Of a stretch of 54,764 nt of DNA, positions 26,905 to 34,547 are shown one piece after another. The translations under genes were made by a program, and so were the position numbers. Position 1 is the stretch's first letter. Each line of letters starts with the position of its first letter. This stretch comes from Deinococcus ruber (lineage in GTDB: Bacteria; Deinococcota; Deinococci; Deinococcales; Deinococcaceae), in NCBI RefSeq assembly GCF_014648095.1, contig NZ_BMQL01000027.1, positions 1-54,764 on the forward strand, in the 5' to 3' direction. The notes beneath the pieces are model-generated. The model made no database searches and had not been told where the DNA came from. It worked only from the letters and a program-made list of their open reading frames with translations.

Positions 26905-28017
26905 TTACCCGCTTCTTGCCACGTAGGTCTGATGAATCGGTCCCTCGTGCCCGTTCAGCGGTGTGCTGCTGGCTCCGCGCCGCCACGCCATCAGCTCACC
27001 CAGGATGCTCAGGGCCACCTCTTCCGGGGCTTCTGCACCCAGCGCCAAGCCCACCGGACTATGCACGCGGGCGGTCTGCGCGGGCGTGGGAAGGTGGCCT
27101 TCCTGAGCCAGCGCGTCGAGCAGATCGGTGTACCGGCTGCGCGGCCCCAACATTCCGATAAACGCCGCCTCGCTGTTCAGCGCGTGCCATAAACACACCC
27201 GGTCGCGGTCGAGATGATGATTCATGATGATCGCCTGCGTGCGCGAGTTCAGCCGCAGTTCGGCCTGGAGTTCGTCGGGGGCCAGCGGCAACAGGACAGC
27301 GCCGGGAAAGCGCTCCGGGGTCAGGTAAGCGCGGCGCGGATCGACCACCACGACGCGGTACCCCAGCGCCACCGCCTGAGCGCTGAGCGGCTGCGCGTCG
27401 TGTCCGGCTCCGTAGATCAGCAGTTCGGGGGCGGGCACACTCAGATCGATAAACAGCTCCTGCCCGTCCGGTGCGCTGAGCGTGGCAGCACGCGGATCGC
27501 GGGTGTGCAGCCGGGCGCGGGCCGCCTCCAGCGCGAACGCCTGAAGAGCTGGATCGCTCAGCGTACCTGTCACCGTGTCGCCGCGCAGCAGCACGCGCCC
27601 GCCATCCTGCCCATCTGCCGTCAGGGGCACGCACAGCGCCGCCGCCTCGCCCTGCCGCAGGGCCTCCAGCCAGCCACGCGTTACCGCGTCGTCTTCTACG
27701 CGCTCGATCCGCACATCGACGCTGCCGCCGCAACCCAGCCCCAGCCCCCAGGTCGCGTCTTCCGACAGATCGTAGTGCACCACCCGCGCCGCCCCCGACT
27801 CGATCACTTCCAGCGCCGATTCCACCACCTCGGCTTCCAGGCAGCCGCCCGACAGCATGCACACCTGCGAGGCGTCATCCAGAATCAGCATGCGCGTTCC
27901 CTCGCGGCGATACGCACTGCCGCGCACCCGCACCACACTGGCGACGGCGGCCCGCTGTCCACGCAGCAGCGCGGCGTCCAGCGCCCGTATCAGCGTCCTT
28001 GTCTCGGCGGAGTTCAT
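26905..28017 (-). CDS. XdhC/CoxF-family maturation protein
   Basis: The 370-residue protein has the XdhC_CoxI N-terminal domain with SGGCLEAEV and GLGCGGSVDV. The C-terminal Rossmann domain starts LLIYGAGHDAQPL. XdhC binds and protects the molybdenum cofactor while it is sulfurated and inserted into xanthine dehydrogenase-type enzymes. It faces the MocA-like gene tail to tail. TAGACT lies 9 nt before the ATG. Confidence 0.9.
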   Translation of the reverse strand: MNSAETRTLIRALDAALLRGQRAAVASVVRVRGSAYRREGTRMLILDDASQVCMLSGGCLEAEVVESALEVIESGAARVVHYDLSEDATWGLGLGCGGSVDVRIERVEDDAVTRGWLEALRQGEAAALCVPLTADGQDGGRVLLRGDTVTGTLSDPALQAFALEAARARLHTRDPRAATLSAPDGQELFIDLSVPAPELLIYGAGHDAQPLSAQAVALGYRVVVVDPRRAYLTPERFPGAVLLPLAPDELQAELRLNSRTQAIIMNHHLDRDRVCLWHALNSEAAFIGMLGPRSRYTDLLDALAQEGHLPTPAQTARVHSPVGLALGAEAPEEVALSILGELMAWRRGASSTPLNGHEGPIHQTYVARSG

Positions 28018-28157
28018 TTTGCCCGGAGTCTAGCGCGGCAGAGTTGAAGACGGCGAGCGTACCTTACCTTTGAAGCAATGCCCGGAGGCAGGAAGTGGGA
28101 ACGGCGTACCCGACGCACTTTCGGTTTCTGTCGCCCTTTCTTGTTCTGCCGACGACC

Positions 28158-28976
28158 CTACTTCTGCGCCTTCCAGCGTTCCAGTACGTTTCTGGCCTCC
28201 CGGGCATGCAGCTCCTCGATCATCCGGCCCCGGTGAACAGCCACGCCCCGGCCCTGCTGCCGCGCTTCCTCCCAGCCTGCCAGCAGTTCGCGGGCCTGCT
28301 GCGCTTCGGCCTCACTGACGCCGTAGACCCGGTTCACCGTCTCGATCTGCGCTGGGTGAATCAGCGTGCGCCCGTCGAAGCCCAGATCGCGGCCCTGCTG
28401 CGAGGTGTGCTCCAGCCCTTCTGCGTCCTGAAGATCGTTGTGCACGGCGTCGAGTGCCGTGATTCCCTGCACGCGGGCCGCCGTGATGACCGCCCCCAGC
28501 GCGTACAGCAGCGCCTCGCGCCCCGGTGTAGACCGCCCGCGCAGACCCAGCAGCAGATCGTTGGCTCCCACGATCAGGCCCGCCACGCCCGGCACCCGCG
28601 CCAGCTCTGCAACGCGCTGCACGCCCAGCGGCGTCTCGATCATCAGCCACAGCGGCAGGCCCAGCGACACTTCCCGCACCCGCGCAGGCTCCTCGGCCTT
28701 GGGCAGCACGATTCCGGCGGGGGCAAAGCGCAGCGCGAGTTCCAGATCGTCCTGCTCCCAGGGAGTGCCGGGGCCGTTCAGTCGCAGCAGCAGCGGCATG
28801 GTGGCCCCGGCCCGCAGCGCCCGCGCCGCCCCCGCCCGCGCCTCGCCCTTCTGTTCCGGCAACACCGCGTCTTCCAGATCCAGAATCACCGCGTCGCAGC
28901 GCAGCTCGGGCAGCTTGGCAAGCGCACGCGATTTATCGGCGGGAACGTACAGCACCGAGCGAAACGCAGCGGTCAT
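28158..28976 (-). CDS. CitE-like CoA-ester lyase (HpcH/HpaI family)
   Basis: The 272-residue TIM-barrel protein has the CitE-family start RSVLYVPADKSRALAKL, metal-binding VILDLEDAVLPEQK, LLRLNGPGTPWEQDDLE, MIETPLGV and the C-terminal GFDGRTLIHPAQIETVN. Stand-alone CitE-like proteins cleave malyl-, citramalyl- or related CoA esters; no citrate lyase alpha or gamma subunit is present. Its ATG overlaps the TGA of a 31-codon leader ORF, and AGGAAA precedes it. Confidence 0.9.
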   Translation of the reverse strand: MTAAFRSVLYVPADKSRALAKLPELRCDAVILDLEDAVLPEQKGEARAGAARALRAGATMPLLLRLNGPGTPWEQDDLELALRFAPAGIVLPKAEEPARVREVSLGLPLWLMIETPLGVQRVAELARVPGVAGLIVGANDLLLGLRGRSTPGREALLYALGAVITAARVQGITALDAVHNDLQDAEGLEHTSQQGRDLGFDGRTLIHPAQIETVNRVYGVSEAEAQQARELLAGWEEARQQGRGVAVHRGRMIEELHAREARNVLERWKAQK

Positions 28977-29068
28977 GGGCGTTTCCTGCGGGGGCGAAGC
29001 GGGCGGGCAGCGCTGGAGGCCAGCAGAAACGGCAGCAGGGCCAGCAGAAAGCGCACAGGGCGAGACAT
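28973..29068 (-). CDS. 31-residue hydrophobic leader ORF coupled to the CitE-like gene
   Basis: The ATG at 29066-29068 lies 6 nt after TACCCT (leaderless). The product begins MSRPVRFLLALLPFLLASSA and ends in a basic tail PRRKRP, like a single membrane helix or signal peptide. The stop TGA overlaps the ATG of the CitE-like gene. It is too short for automatic calling, and translation is inferred from the promoter position and coupling. Confidence 0.45.
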   Translation of the reverse strand: MSRPVRFLLALLPFLLASSAARPLRPRRKRP

Positions 29069-29188
29069 GTCTTCAGGGTAGCCCACACCAGCGGTGCTGG
29101 AAACCAACCATCAGGCCCCCTGCCGCGCTGCCGACCCAGGATGAACGCATGCTCAGTTGACAAGCCTTCACCGGAGTGCCATGCTCTT

Positions 29189-29202
29189 TGTAACCGATTA
29201 CA
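29189..29202. promoter_or_regulatory. LacI-family operator O1
   Basis: TGTAACCGATTACA is a near-perfect palindrome with central CG, typical of LacI-family operators. Its centre is 53 bp from that of the second copy. Confidence 0.75.
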
Positions 29203-29241
29203 GAGCTTCTCACACCCGTGATGTTTGTCGTGTCACGTCTT

Positions 29242-29255
29242 TGTAACCGGTTACG
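29242..29255. promoter_or_regulatory. LacI-family operator O2 overlapping the regulator's promoter
   Basis: TGTAACCGGTTACG overlaps a -35-like TTTGTA (29240-29245). A TATAGT at 29262-29267, 16 nt further on, would be the -10. Binding here should block the promoter. Confidence 0.75.
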
Positions 29256-29308
29256 GTATTCTATAGTCACGTCACGCTTTCGACTTCTCAGGTTTTCAGG
29301 GGTTCCTC

Positions 29309-30265
29309 ATGACGCGCCCAACCATCAACGACATTGCCAGAGCAGCCGGGGTGAGCAAGGGCACTGTCAGCCGCGTGCTGAACGGGCATGCCACGGTGGC
29401 GCAGCGCACCCGTGCACAGGTGGAACACGTCATGAGCGAACTGGGCTACGCGCCCGACCCGGCAGCGCGGCAGTTATCGTGGCGCACCGGGCAGACGCTG
29501 GGGCTGTCCACGCTCTCTGGTGATCCGCTACTCAGCCCGTATCAGGTGCTGCTGCGGAGGTCGCTGGAAGCCCATACCGCTCCGGCAGGCGTGCAGCTCC
29601 TCGATCTGCACGGCGACCTGCACACTCTGACCCGGCTGCCCTCGGCAGTGCTGCTGCTGCACATCCGGCCCCTCGATCACCGCCTGGAACTGCTGGCCCG
29701 TCAGCGCGTTCCGGTGGTCATGATCGGACACCATCCCACCTTCCGCTGGGCCGCACCCGACGACCAGGGCGGCGCACTGCTGGCGACCCGGCAGCTGACC
29801 CAGGCAGGCCACCGCGAGCTGATGTTTCTGGGCAGCGGCATCAGTCAGGTCGCCCGCGACCGCGAGGCGGGCTTTCTGGAGGCGGCGGCAGAAGTGGGGG
29901 CCAGGGTGTCCACGCTGCCGGGCGGGTTTACCGTGCTGGACGGCTACCGCACCGTCAGACGCGCCTGGGAAGATGGCCTGCGCTTTACCGGCTGTTTTGC
30001 TGCCAGCGACGAGCAGGCGGTGGGCGTGGTCGCCGCGCTGGAAGACCTGGGAATGAGGGTGCCGCAGGACGTGTCGGTGGTGGGCTTTGACGGTCTGCCG
30101 GAATTGCCTCTGCCGATCAACCTCACCACCGTCGCTCAGGACATTCCGTGTATCGCCGCCGCCGCGCTGGAACTGGTGCAGGAAGCGCTGAGCGGTCAGC
30201 CGGTGCGGGGCGTCAAGGTTCCGGTGCATCTCGTGCCCGGCCAGACCGTGGCTCCGCCGCCCTGA
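29309..30265 (+). CDS. LacI-family transcriptional regulator
   Basis: The 318-residue regulator has the N-terminal helix-turn-helix PTINDIARAAGVSKGTVSRV (residues 4-23) and hinge YAPDPAARQLS. A periplasmic-binding-protein-like sugar domain follows, with FTGCFAASDEQAVGVV and VSVVGFDG. It opens a sugar ABC-transport and glucosidase operon and has two matching operators in its own upstream region, so it is probably autoregulated and controls the operon by read-through. AGGGGT precedes the ATG. The effector is likely maltose or a related glucoside (inferred from neighbours). Confidence 0.93.
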   Translation: MTRPTINDIARAAGVSKGTVSRVLNGHATVAQRTRAQVEHVMSELGYAPDPAARQLSWRTGQTLGLSTLSGDPLLSPYQVLLRRSLEAHTAPAGVQLLDLHGDLHTLTRLPSAVLLLHIRPLDHRLELLARQRVPVVMIGHHPTFRWAAPDDQGGALLATRQLTQAGHRELMFLGSGISQVARDREAGFLEAAAEVGARVSTLPGGFTVLDGYRTVRRAWEDGLRFTGCFAASDEQAVGVVAALEDLGMRVPQDVSVVGFDGLPELPLPINLTTVAQDIPCIAAAALELVQEALSGQPVRGVKVPVHLVPGQTVAPPP

Positions 30266-30413
30266 GGGCTTTGACTCAGGCTGTTTACTGCCGACTTCAT
30301 CACACTGTTTCTTTTAACGCTCACCTTTCTTCCGAACTCCCCACCTGCACTGCTGCTGTGGTTGTTCCGTCCGGTCTTCTTCCGTCCGTCTCATTCTTTG
30401 TTCTGGAGGTTTT

Positions 30414-31646
30414 ATGAAGCGTACTGCCCTTTCTCTTCTCTCGCTCGCCCTGCTGGGCAGCGCCGCTCTGGCTCAGCAGGTCACCATCAAGATCAACGGG
30501 TACGGCGGCACCGACCCGGCCATCGTGGGCGACCTGATCAACAAGTTCGTCAAGCCCATCGTCGCCAAGGACAACATCAATGTGGTGTACGAGCCGCTTC
30601 AGGGCGATTACAACAAGGCGCTCACCACGCTGCTGGCCGCAGGCAATGCGGGCGACCTGCTGTATCTGCCGGGCGAGACGGCGGGCGGCTTCATCGCCAC
30701 CGGCAAGCTGCTGCCGCTGAACGGCCTGGTCAGCACCACGCCCTTCATCAAGAGCCTGAACAGCGTGTTCACGGTCAAGGGGCAGACCTACGCCATCGCC
30801 AAAGACTTCAACACCCTGTCGCTGGTGTACAACAAAGACCTCTTCGACGAAGCCAAAGTCGCGTATCCCAACGCCAACGACACCTGGAAGAGCCTGGCGA
30901 CCAAGCTCACGGCGGTCAAGAAGGCGCTGCCCAGCGGCTATTACGGCATCTGCCTGCAACCGGGCTTCGACCGCTTCGGCGCGTTCGCCTACGCCGAAGG
31001 CTGGAAGCAGTTCGACAGTGCGGGCAAAACCAACCTGCTGTCCAAGCCCTTCGTGGATGCCTTCACCTGGTACACCAGCCTTGCCAAAGACAAGGTCGGC
31101 GTCACGCCCAGCGAGATCAGCCAGGGCTGGACGGGCGGCTGCATGCAGACCGGTAAGGTGGCTGTCGCCATCGAGGGCAACTGGGTCGCAGGCTTCCTGA
31201 AAGACAACGCGCCCAACCTGAAGTACGGCAGCACCCTGCTGCCCAAGGCCGACGCCACCGGCAAGCGCGGCAACTTCCTGTACACCGTAGGCTGGGCCTT
31301 AAATGCGGGCACCAAGAACAAAGCCGCCGCCATCAGAGTGCTGAACGCCCTGACCAGTGTGGACGCCCAGAACTACGTGCTGAGCGAAGGCCTCGCCATT
31401 CCCAGCCGCACCGCCCTTCAGAACAATCCGTTCTTCACCAAGGCGGGCGCTGGCTCCGAGAATGCCCGCGTGGTCTTCCAGGGAGCCACCGACGGCTTCG
31501 TGAGCGGCTTTAACTTCGGACCTGCCGGAGCCGACTGGAGCAAGATCGTGGATACCGCGCTCGCCAGTGTGCTGAGCGGCCAGAAATCGGTCAAGGACGC
31601 GCTCGCCAGCGCCCAGGCCGACATGAACAAGTTGCAGTCGCGCTAA
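30414..31646 (+). CDS. Sugar ABC transporter substrate-binding protein (MalE-like)
   Basis: The 410-residue extracytoplasmic binding protein (family 1) has a signal peptide ending SAALAQQ with no lipobox. Next are ITIKING-like beta starts, the segment VYEPLQGDYNKALTTLLAAGNAGD, and ligand-lobe motifs NWVAGFLKDN and VGWALNAGTKNK. It delivers a sugar, probably maltose/maltodextrin given the debranching enzyme downstream. GGAGG lies six bases before the ATG. It is the first transport gene after the regulator (148-nt gap) and is followed by a hairpin. Confidence 0.92.
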   Translation: MKRTALSLLSLALLGSAALAQQVTIKINGYGGTDPAIVGDLINKFVKPIVAKDNINVVYEPLQGDYNKALTTLLAAGNAGDLLYLPGETAGGFIATGKLLPLNGLVSTTPFIKSLNSVFTVKGQTYAIAKDFNTLSLVYNKDLFDEAKVAYPNANDTWKSLATKLTAVKKALPSGYYGICLQPGFDRFGAFAYAEGWKQFDSAGKTNLLSKPFVDAFTWYTSLAKDKVGVTPSEISQGWTGGCMQTGKVAVAIEGNWVAGFLKDNAPNLKYGSTLLPKADATGKRGNFLYTVGWALNAGTKNKAAAIRVLNALTSVDAQNYVLSEGLAIPSRTALQNNPFFTKAGAGSENARVVFQGATDGFVSGFNFGPAGADWSKIVDTALASVLSGQKSVKDALASAQADMNKLQSR

Positions 31647-31660
31647 GGGTTTCGGACAGC

Positions 31661-31692
31661 GGGCGGGCCGATTCCTGGTATTCGGTCCGCCC
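31661..31692 (+). terminator. Intercistronic hairpin between binding protein and permease genes
   Basis: GGGCGGGCCGA pairs with TCGGTCCGCCC (11 bp with one G-U) around a 10-nt loop, without a T-run. It probably stabilises the binding-protein message or partly terminates, giving more binding protein than permease. Confidence 0.6.
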
Positions 31693-31776
31693 TTGCCCTG
31701 CCGATTCCGGTCCTCTGCTCACTGTTCGTCCTGAAGCGTGTCGCCGCGTTCCACCTTTCAGCTCAGGAGGTCATCC

Positions 31777-32901
31777 GTGAATCAAAAAGGTCAGACCGCC
31801 ACCGCCTATCTGTTCCTGACTCCTTTTCTGGTGGTGCTGGCGGTCTTTTTCTGTTTTGCCTTCCTGCGAACCATCTACTACTCCTTCACCGATTTCAACC
31901 TGTTCGATCCGCCCAAACTGATCGGCCTGAAACCCTACGCCGACGTGCTGGGCGACTCGTCGTTTCGCCGCGCCCTTGCCAACAGCCTGCTGTTCGCGGT
32001 CATCACCACCACGCTGCAAACGATCCTGTCGCTGCTGATGGCCGTAGCGCTCAACCGCAAGATTCGCGGCCTCAGCTTCTTCCGGGCCGCGTGGTACATG
32101 CCCAGCATCACCAGTTCGGTGGTCATCACCCTTATTTTTCTGTGGCTGTTTCAGCAGCAGGGCGTGGTCAATTACCTGATTACCCAGCTCCAGAGCGTGT
32201 GGCCGCTGATTCTGACCTTTGTATTAATCCTGATCGCCGTGCAGGTGATTCAGGTGCTGTGGGAGAAGTCGCGCAAGCTGCCGGTGGGCTATTTCGATCC
32301 GGCACTCCTGGCAGCGAGCGCTCTGATCGCGCTGTTCGTCACCTGGGGGCTTTCGGCGGCAGGCGTGGTCACGGCGCATGAAGTGGTCGATACCGTTTCT
32401 AGGCCCGGCCAGATCACGCCTTTCCTGTATCAGTATTTCGCCGACAAGTGGCTGAGCATCGGCGGCGTGCAGATCATCAGTGTGCCTCTGATGGTCATCA
32501 TCTTCATGAATACCTTCACCACCATTCCCACCCTGATGCTGTTTTTCCTGGCAGGCCTTCAGAACATTCCGACGGCACTGTACGAGGCCACCGAGATCGA
32601 CGGCGCGACTCCTTTTCAGCAGCTGATGAACGTGACGGTGCCGATGCTGCGCCCGGTCAGTTTCTACGTGATTACCGTGGGCCTGATCGGGACGCTCCAG
32701 ATGTTCGATCAGGTGGCGGTGATCGGCAACGCCGCCCCCACCGACACCCTGATCACGCTGGCGTATTACGTGTACGCCAACACCTTCAAGAGCGGCGTGG
32801 CCCCGGTGTACATGGCGTCGGCGGCGGCCATCATCCTCGCCGTCATCACACTTCTGCTGGTCACGGTTCAGCGCCGTTTCATCAGCCCGGACGCCGTATG
32901 A
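31777..32901 (+). CDS. Sugar ABC transporter permease (MalF-like) with two extra helices
   Basis: The 374-residue permease has the EAA loop YEATEIDGATPFQQLMNVTV near residue 270. It starts with a transmembrane helix LTPFLVVLAVFFCFAFLR. Compared with a ~300-residue member it carries extra hydrophobic segments (LILTFVLILIAVQVIQVLW and LLAASALIALFVTWGLSAAG) inserted before the EAA half. GTG at 31777 is preferred over GTG at 31738 because AGGAGG lies six bases upstream. The ATGA overlap links it to the second permease. Confidence 0.9.
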   Translation: MNQKGQTATAYLFLTPFLVVLAVFFCFAFLRTIYYSFTDFNLFDPPKLIGLKPYADVLGDSSFRRALANSLLFAVITTTLQTILSLLMAVALNRKIRGLSFFRAAWYMPSITSSVVITLIFLWLFQQQGVVNYLITQLQSVWPLILTFVLILIAVQVIQVLWEKSRKLPVGYFDPALLAASALIALFVTWGLSAAGVVTAHEVVDTVSRPGQITPFLYQYFADKWLSIGGVQIISVPLMVIIFMNTFTTIPTLMLFFLAGLQNIPTALYEATEIDGATPFQQLMNVTVPMLRPVSFYVITVGLIGTLQMFDQVAVIGNAAPTDTLITLAYYVYANTFKSGVAPVYMASAAAIILAVITLLLVTVQRRFISPDAV

Positions 32902-34436
32902 CCATCGTTGCCCCCTCTCCCTCTTCCGCGCCGCTCAAGCAGCAGGACAACACCGCGTTTCTGAATCGTCGCCGCTGGGCGCGGGCAGGCTGGCTGTACC
33001 TGTTCATGCTGGTCATGAGCGTCCTCTTCCTGGGGCCGTTCCTGATGGGCACCCTGAGCAGCCTGAAAGACAATCCCAACGAGTACCCGCCGCGCATCCT
33101 GATTCCGCAGCTGCGGCCCACCTTCTTCATGCGGGCCTATCAGCTGGGCGTGCAGGGCGCGGGCGACGGCTGGAACGGCGGGCTTGCTCCGGGCAACACC
33201 GTCACCTTCGACGTGCGCGTGCGAAACCCCAAAGGTGCGCCCCAGACGCCACCAACCGCCTCGCTGTTCGTGTATCAGCCCACCGGTCTGGTCAATCTGG
33301 CGCGGCTGGCCCAGGCCAAGGATTATTCGGTACTGAAAGTGGCCGAAACGGGCGTGACCGGCGACCTGCACAGCTACCGCGTGACTGTGACCTACGCGCC
33401 GCTGACCGCCCAGACCGGCGAGCGCGTGCGCGGCGAGCTGCTGCCCCCGCAGGGCAACGACCTGATGGCGACGGTGAACGGCAAACCGGTCAAGGTCACG
33501 CTCGATACGCCGCAGGCCCAGGCCCACCAGTACGACCTTCAGCCCACCCAGCCGGTGCAGCTGATCCGCAGGGGCGACCAGTATTTTCTGGAAGGCCCGC
33601 TGATGGCCCGGCTGCCGCTGGAAATAGATGTCGAACGCGGTCAGGTGTTCGTGGACAGCACCCTGCCGCCCAGCGACGTGCAGAACTTCGGGCGCAGTCT
33701 GGCGTTCCGCAACGCCACTCCCGGCATCCTGGGCTACACCTTCAACAATTATCGCCGCGCCTTTCAGGAAACCCGCGACGCGGGCACCGGACGTAGCCTG
33801 TTTCTGAGCTGGACACTGAATACCTTTGCCATCGCCATTCTCAAGGTGCTGAGCGCGGTGGTGTTCTGCTCGCTGGCAGGCTACGCGCTGGCCCGCCTGA
33901 ACTTCCCCGGCAAGAATCTGCTGTTCGCGCTGGTGCTGTTCGTGCAGATGGTGCCGGGCCAGACGACCTTCATCAGCAATTATCTGGTGCTGAAAAACCT
34001 AGGCCTGCTGAACATCTGGGGGCTGCTGGTGTCAGGGCTGGTCACGGCGGGCGGCGTCTTCCTGATGAAGCAGTTCTTCGAGGGCCTGCCCAAAGAGCTG
34101 GAAGAAGCCGCCAGCATCGACGGTGCGTCACCCTTCACGACCTTCTGGCGCGTGATGCTGCCCCAGGCGTCTCCGGCCCTGATCGCCCTGTCGATCACCA
34201 CCTTTCAGGGAGCGTGGAACGACTTCTTCTGGCCGCTGGTAGTGCTGAAAGGCGACGCCAGCCGACAGGTTCTGACGGTGGGGCTTCAGAGCTTCCGCGA
34301 CGTGTACGGCGGGGCCGGAGACTACGGCCTGATCCTGTCAGGCGCGATTCTCTCGGCCATCCCGGTGCTGATCGTCTTCCTGATCTTCCAGCGCTACTTC
34401 GTGGGCACCGGAGCCGACAGCGCCGTGAAGGGATAA
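32898..34436 (+). CDS. Sugar ABC transporter permease (MalG-like) with a long insertion
   Basis: The 512-residue protein is nearly twice the usual length of a MalG permease. The first helix (about 31-52) is followed by a soluble, beta-rich insertion of roughly 230 residues (about 60-290, e.g. TVTFDVRVRNPKG). The remaining five helices and the EAA loop EEAASIDGASPFTTFWRVML are at the C-terminus. The insertion should face the periplasm. The start ATG overlaps the stop of the first permease. No ATPase gene follows. Confidence 0.9.
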   Translation: MTIVAPSPSSAPLKQQDNTAFLNRRRWARAGWLYLFMLVMSVLFLGPFLMGTLSSLKDNPNEYPPRILIPQLRPTFFMRAYQLGVQGAGDGWNGGLAPGNTVTFDVRVRNPKGAPQTPPTASLFVYQPTGLVNLARLAQAKDYSVLKVAETGVTGDLHSYRVTVTYAPLTAQTGERVRGELLPPQGNDLMATVNGKPVKVTLDTPQAQAHQYDLQPTQPVQLIRRGDQYFLEGPLMARLPLEIDVERGQVFVDSTLPPSDVQNFGRSLAFRNATPGILGYTFNNYRRAFQETRDAGTGRSLFLSWTLNTFAIAILKVLSAVVFCSLAGYALARLNFPGKNLLFALVLFVQMVPGQTTFISNYLVLKNLGLLNIWGLLVSGLVTAGGVFLMKQFFEGLPKELEEAASIDGASPFTTFWRVMLPQASPALIALSITTFQGAWNDFFWPLVVLKGDASRQVLTVGLQSFRDVYGGAGDYGLILSGAILSAIPVLIVFLIFQRYFVGTGADSAVKG

Positions 34437-34444
34437 AGCGGCCT

Positions 34445-34467
34445 GTAGTCTGTGACCCGTAGTCTGT
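34445..34467 (+). repeat. Short direct repeat after the permease gene
   Basis: GTAGTCTGT occurs at 34445-34453 and 34459-34467, inside CCTGT...ACAGG arms. It resembles the other intergenic quasi-repeats of this window. Confidence 0.6.
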
Positions 34468-34547
34468 AGAACAGGCGAAGCCAGCCGCGTTCCCGCCCCT
34501 TTTCCAAGCTATCTTCTACAACCCACACACAATTTCTGGAGTGTTTC

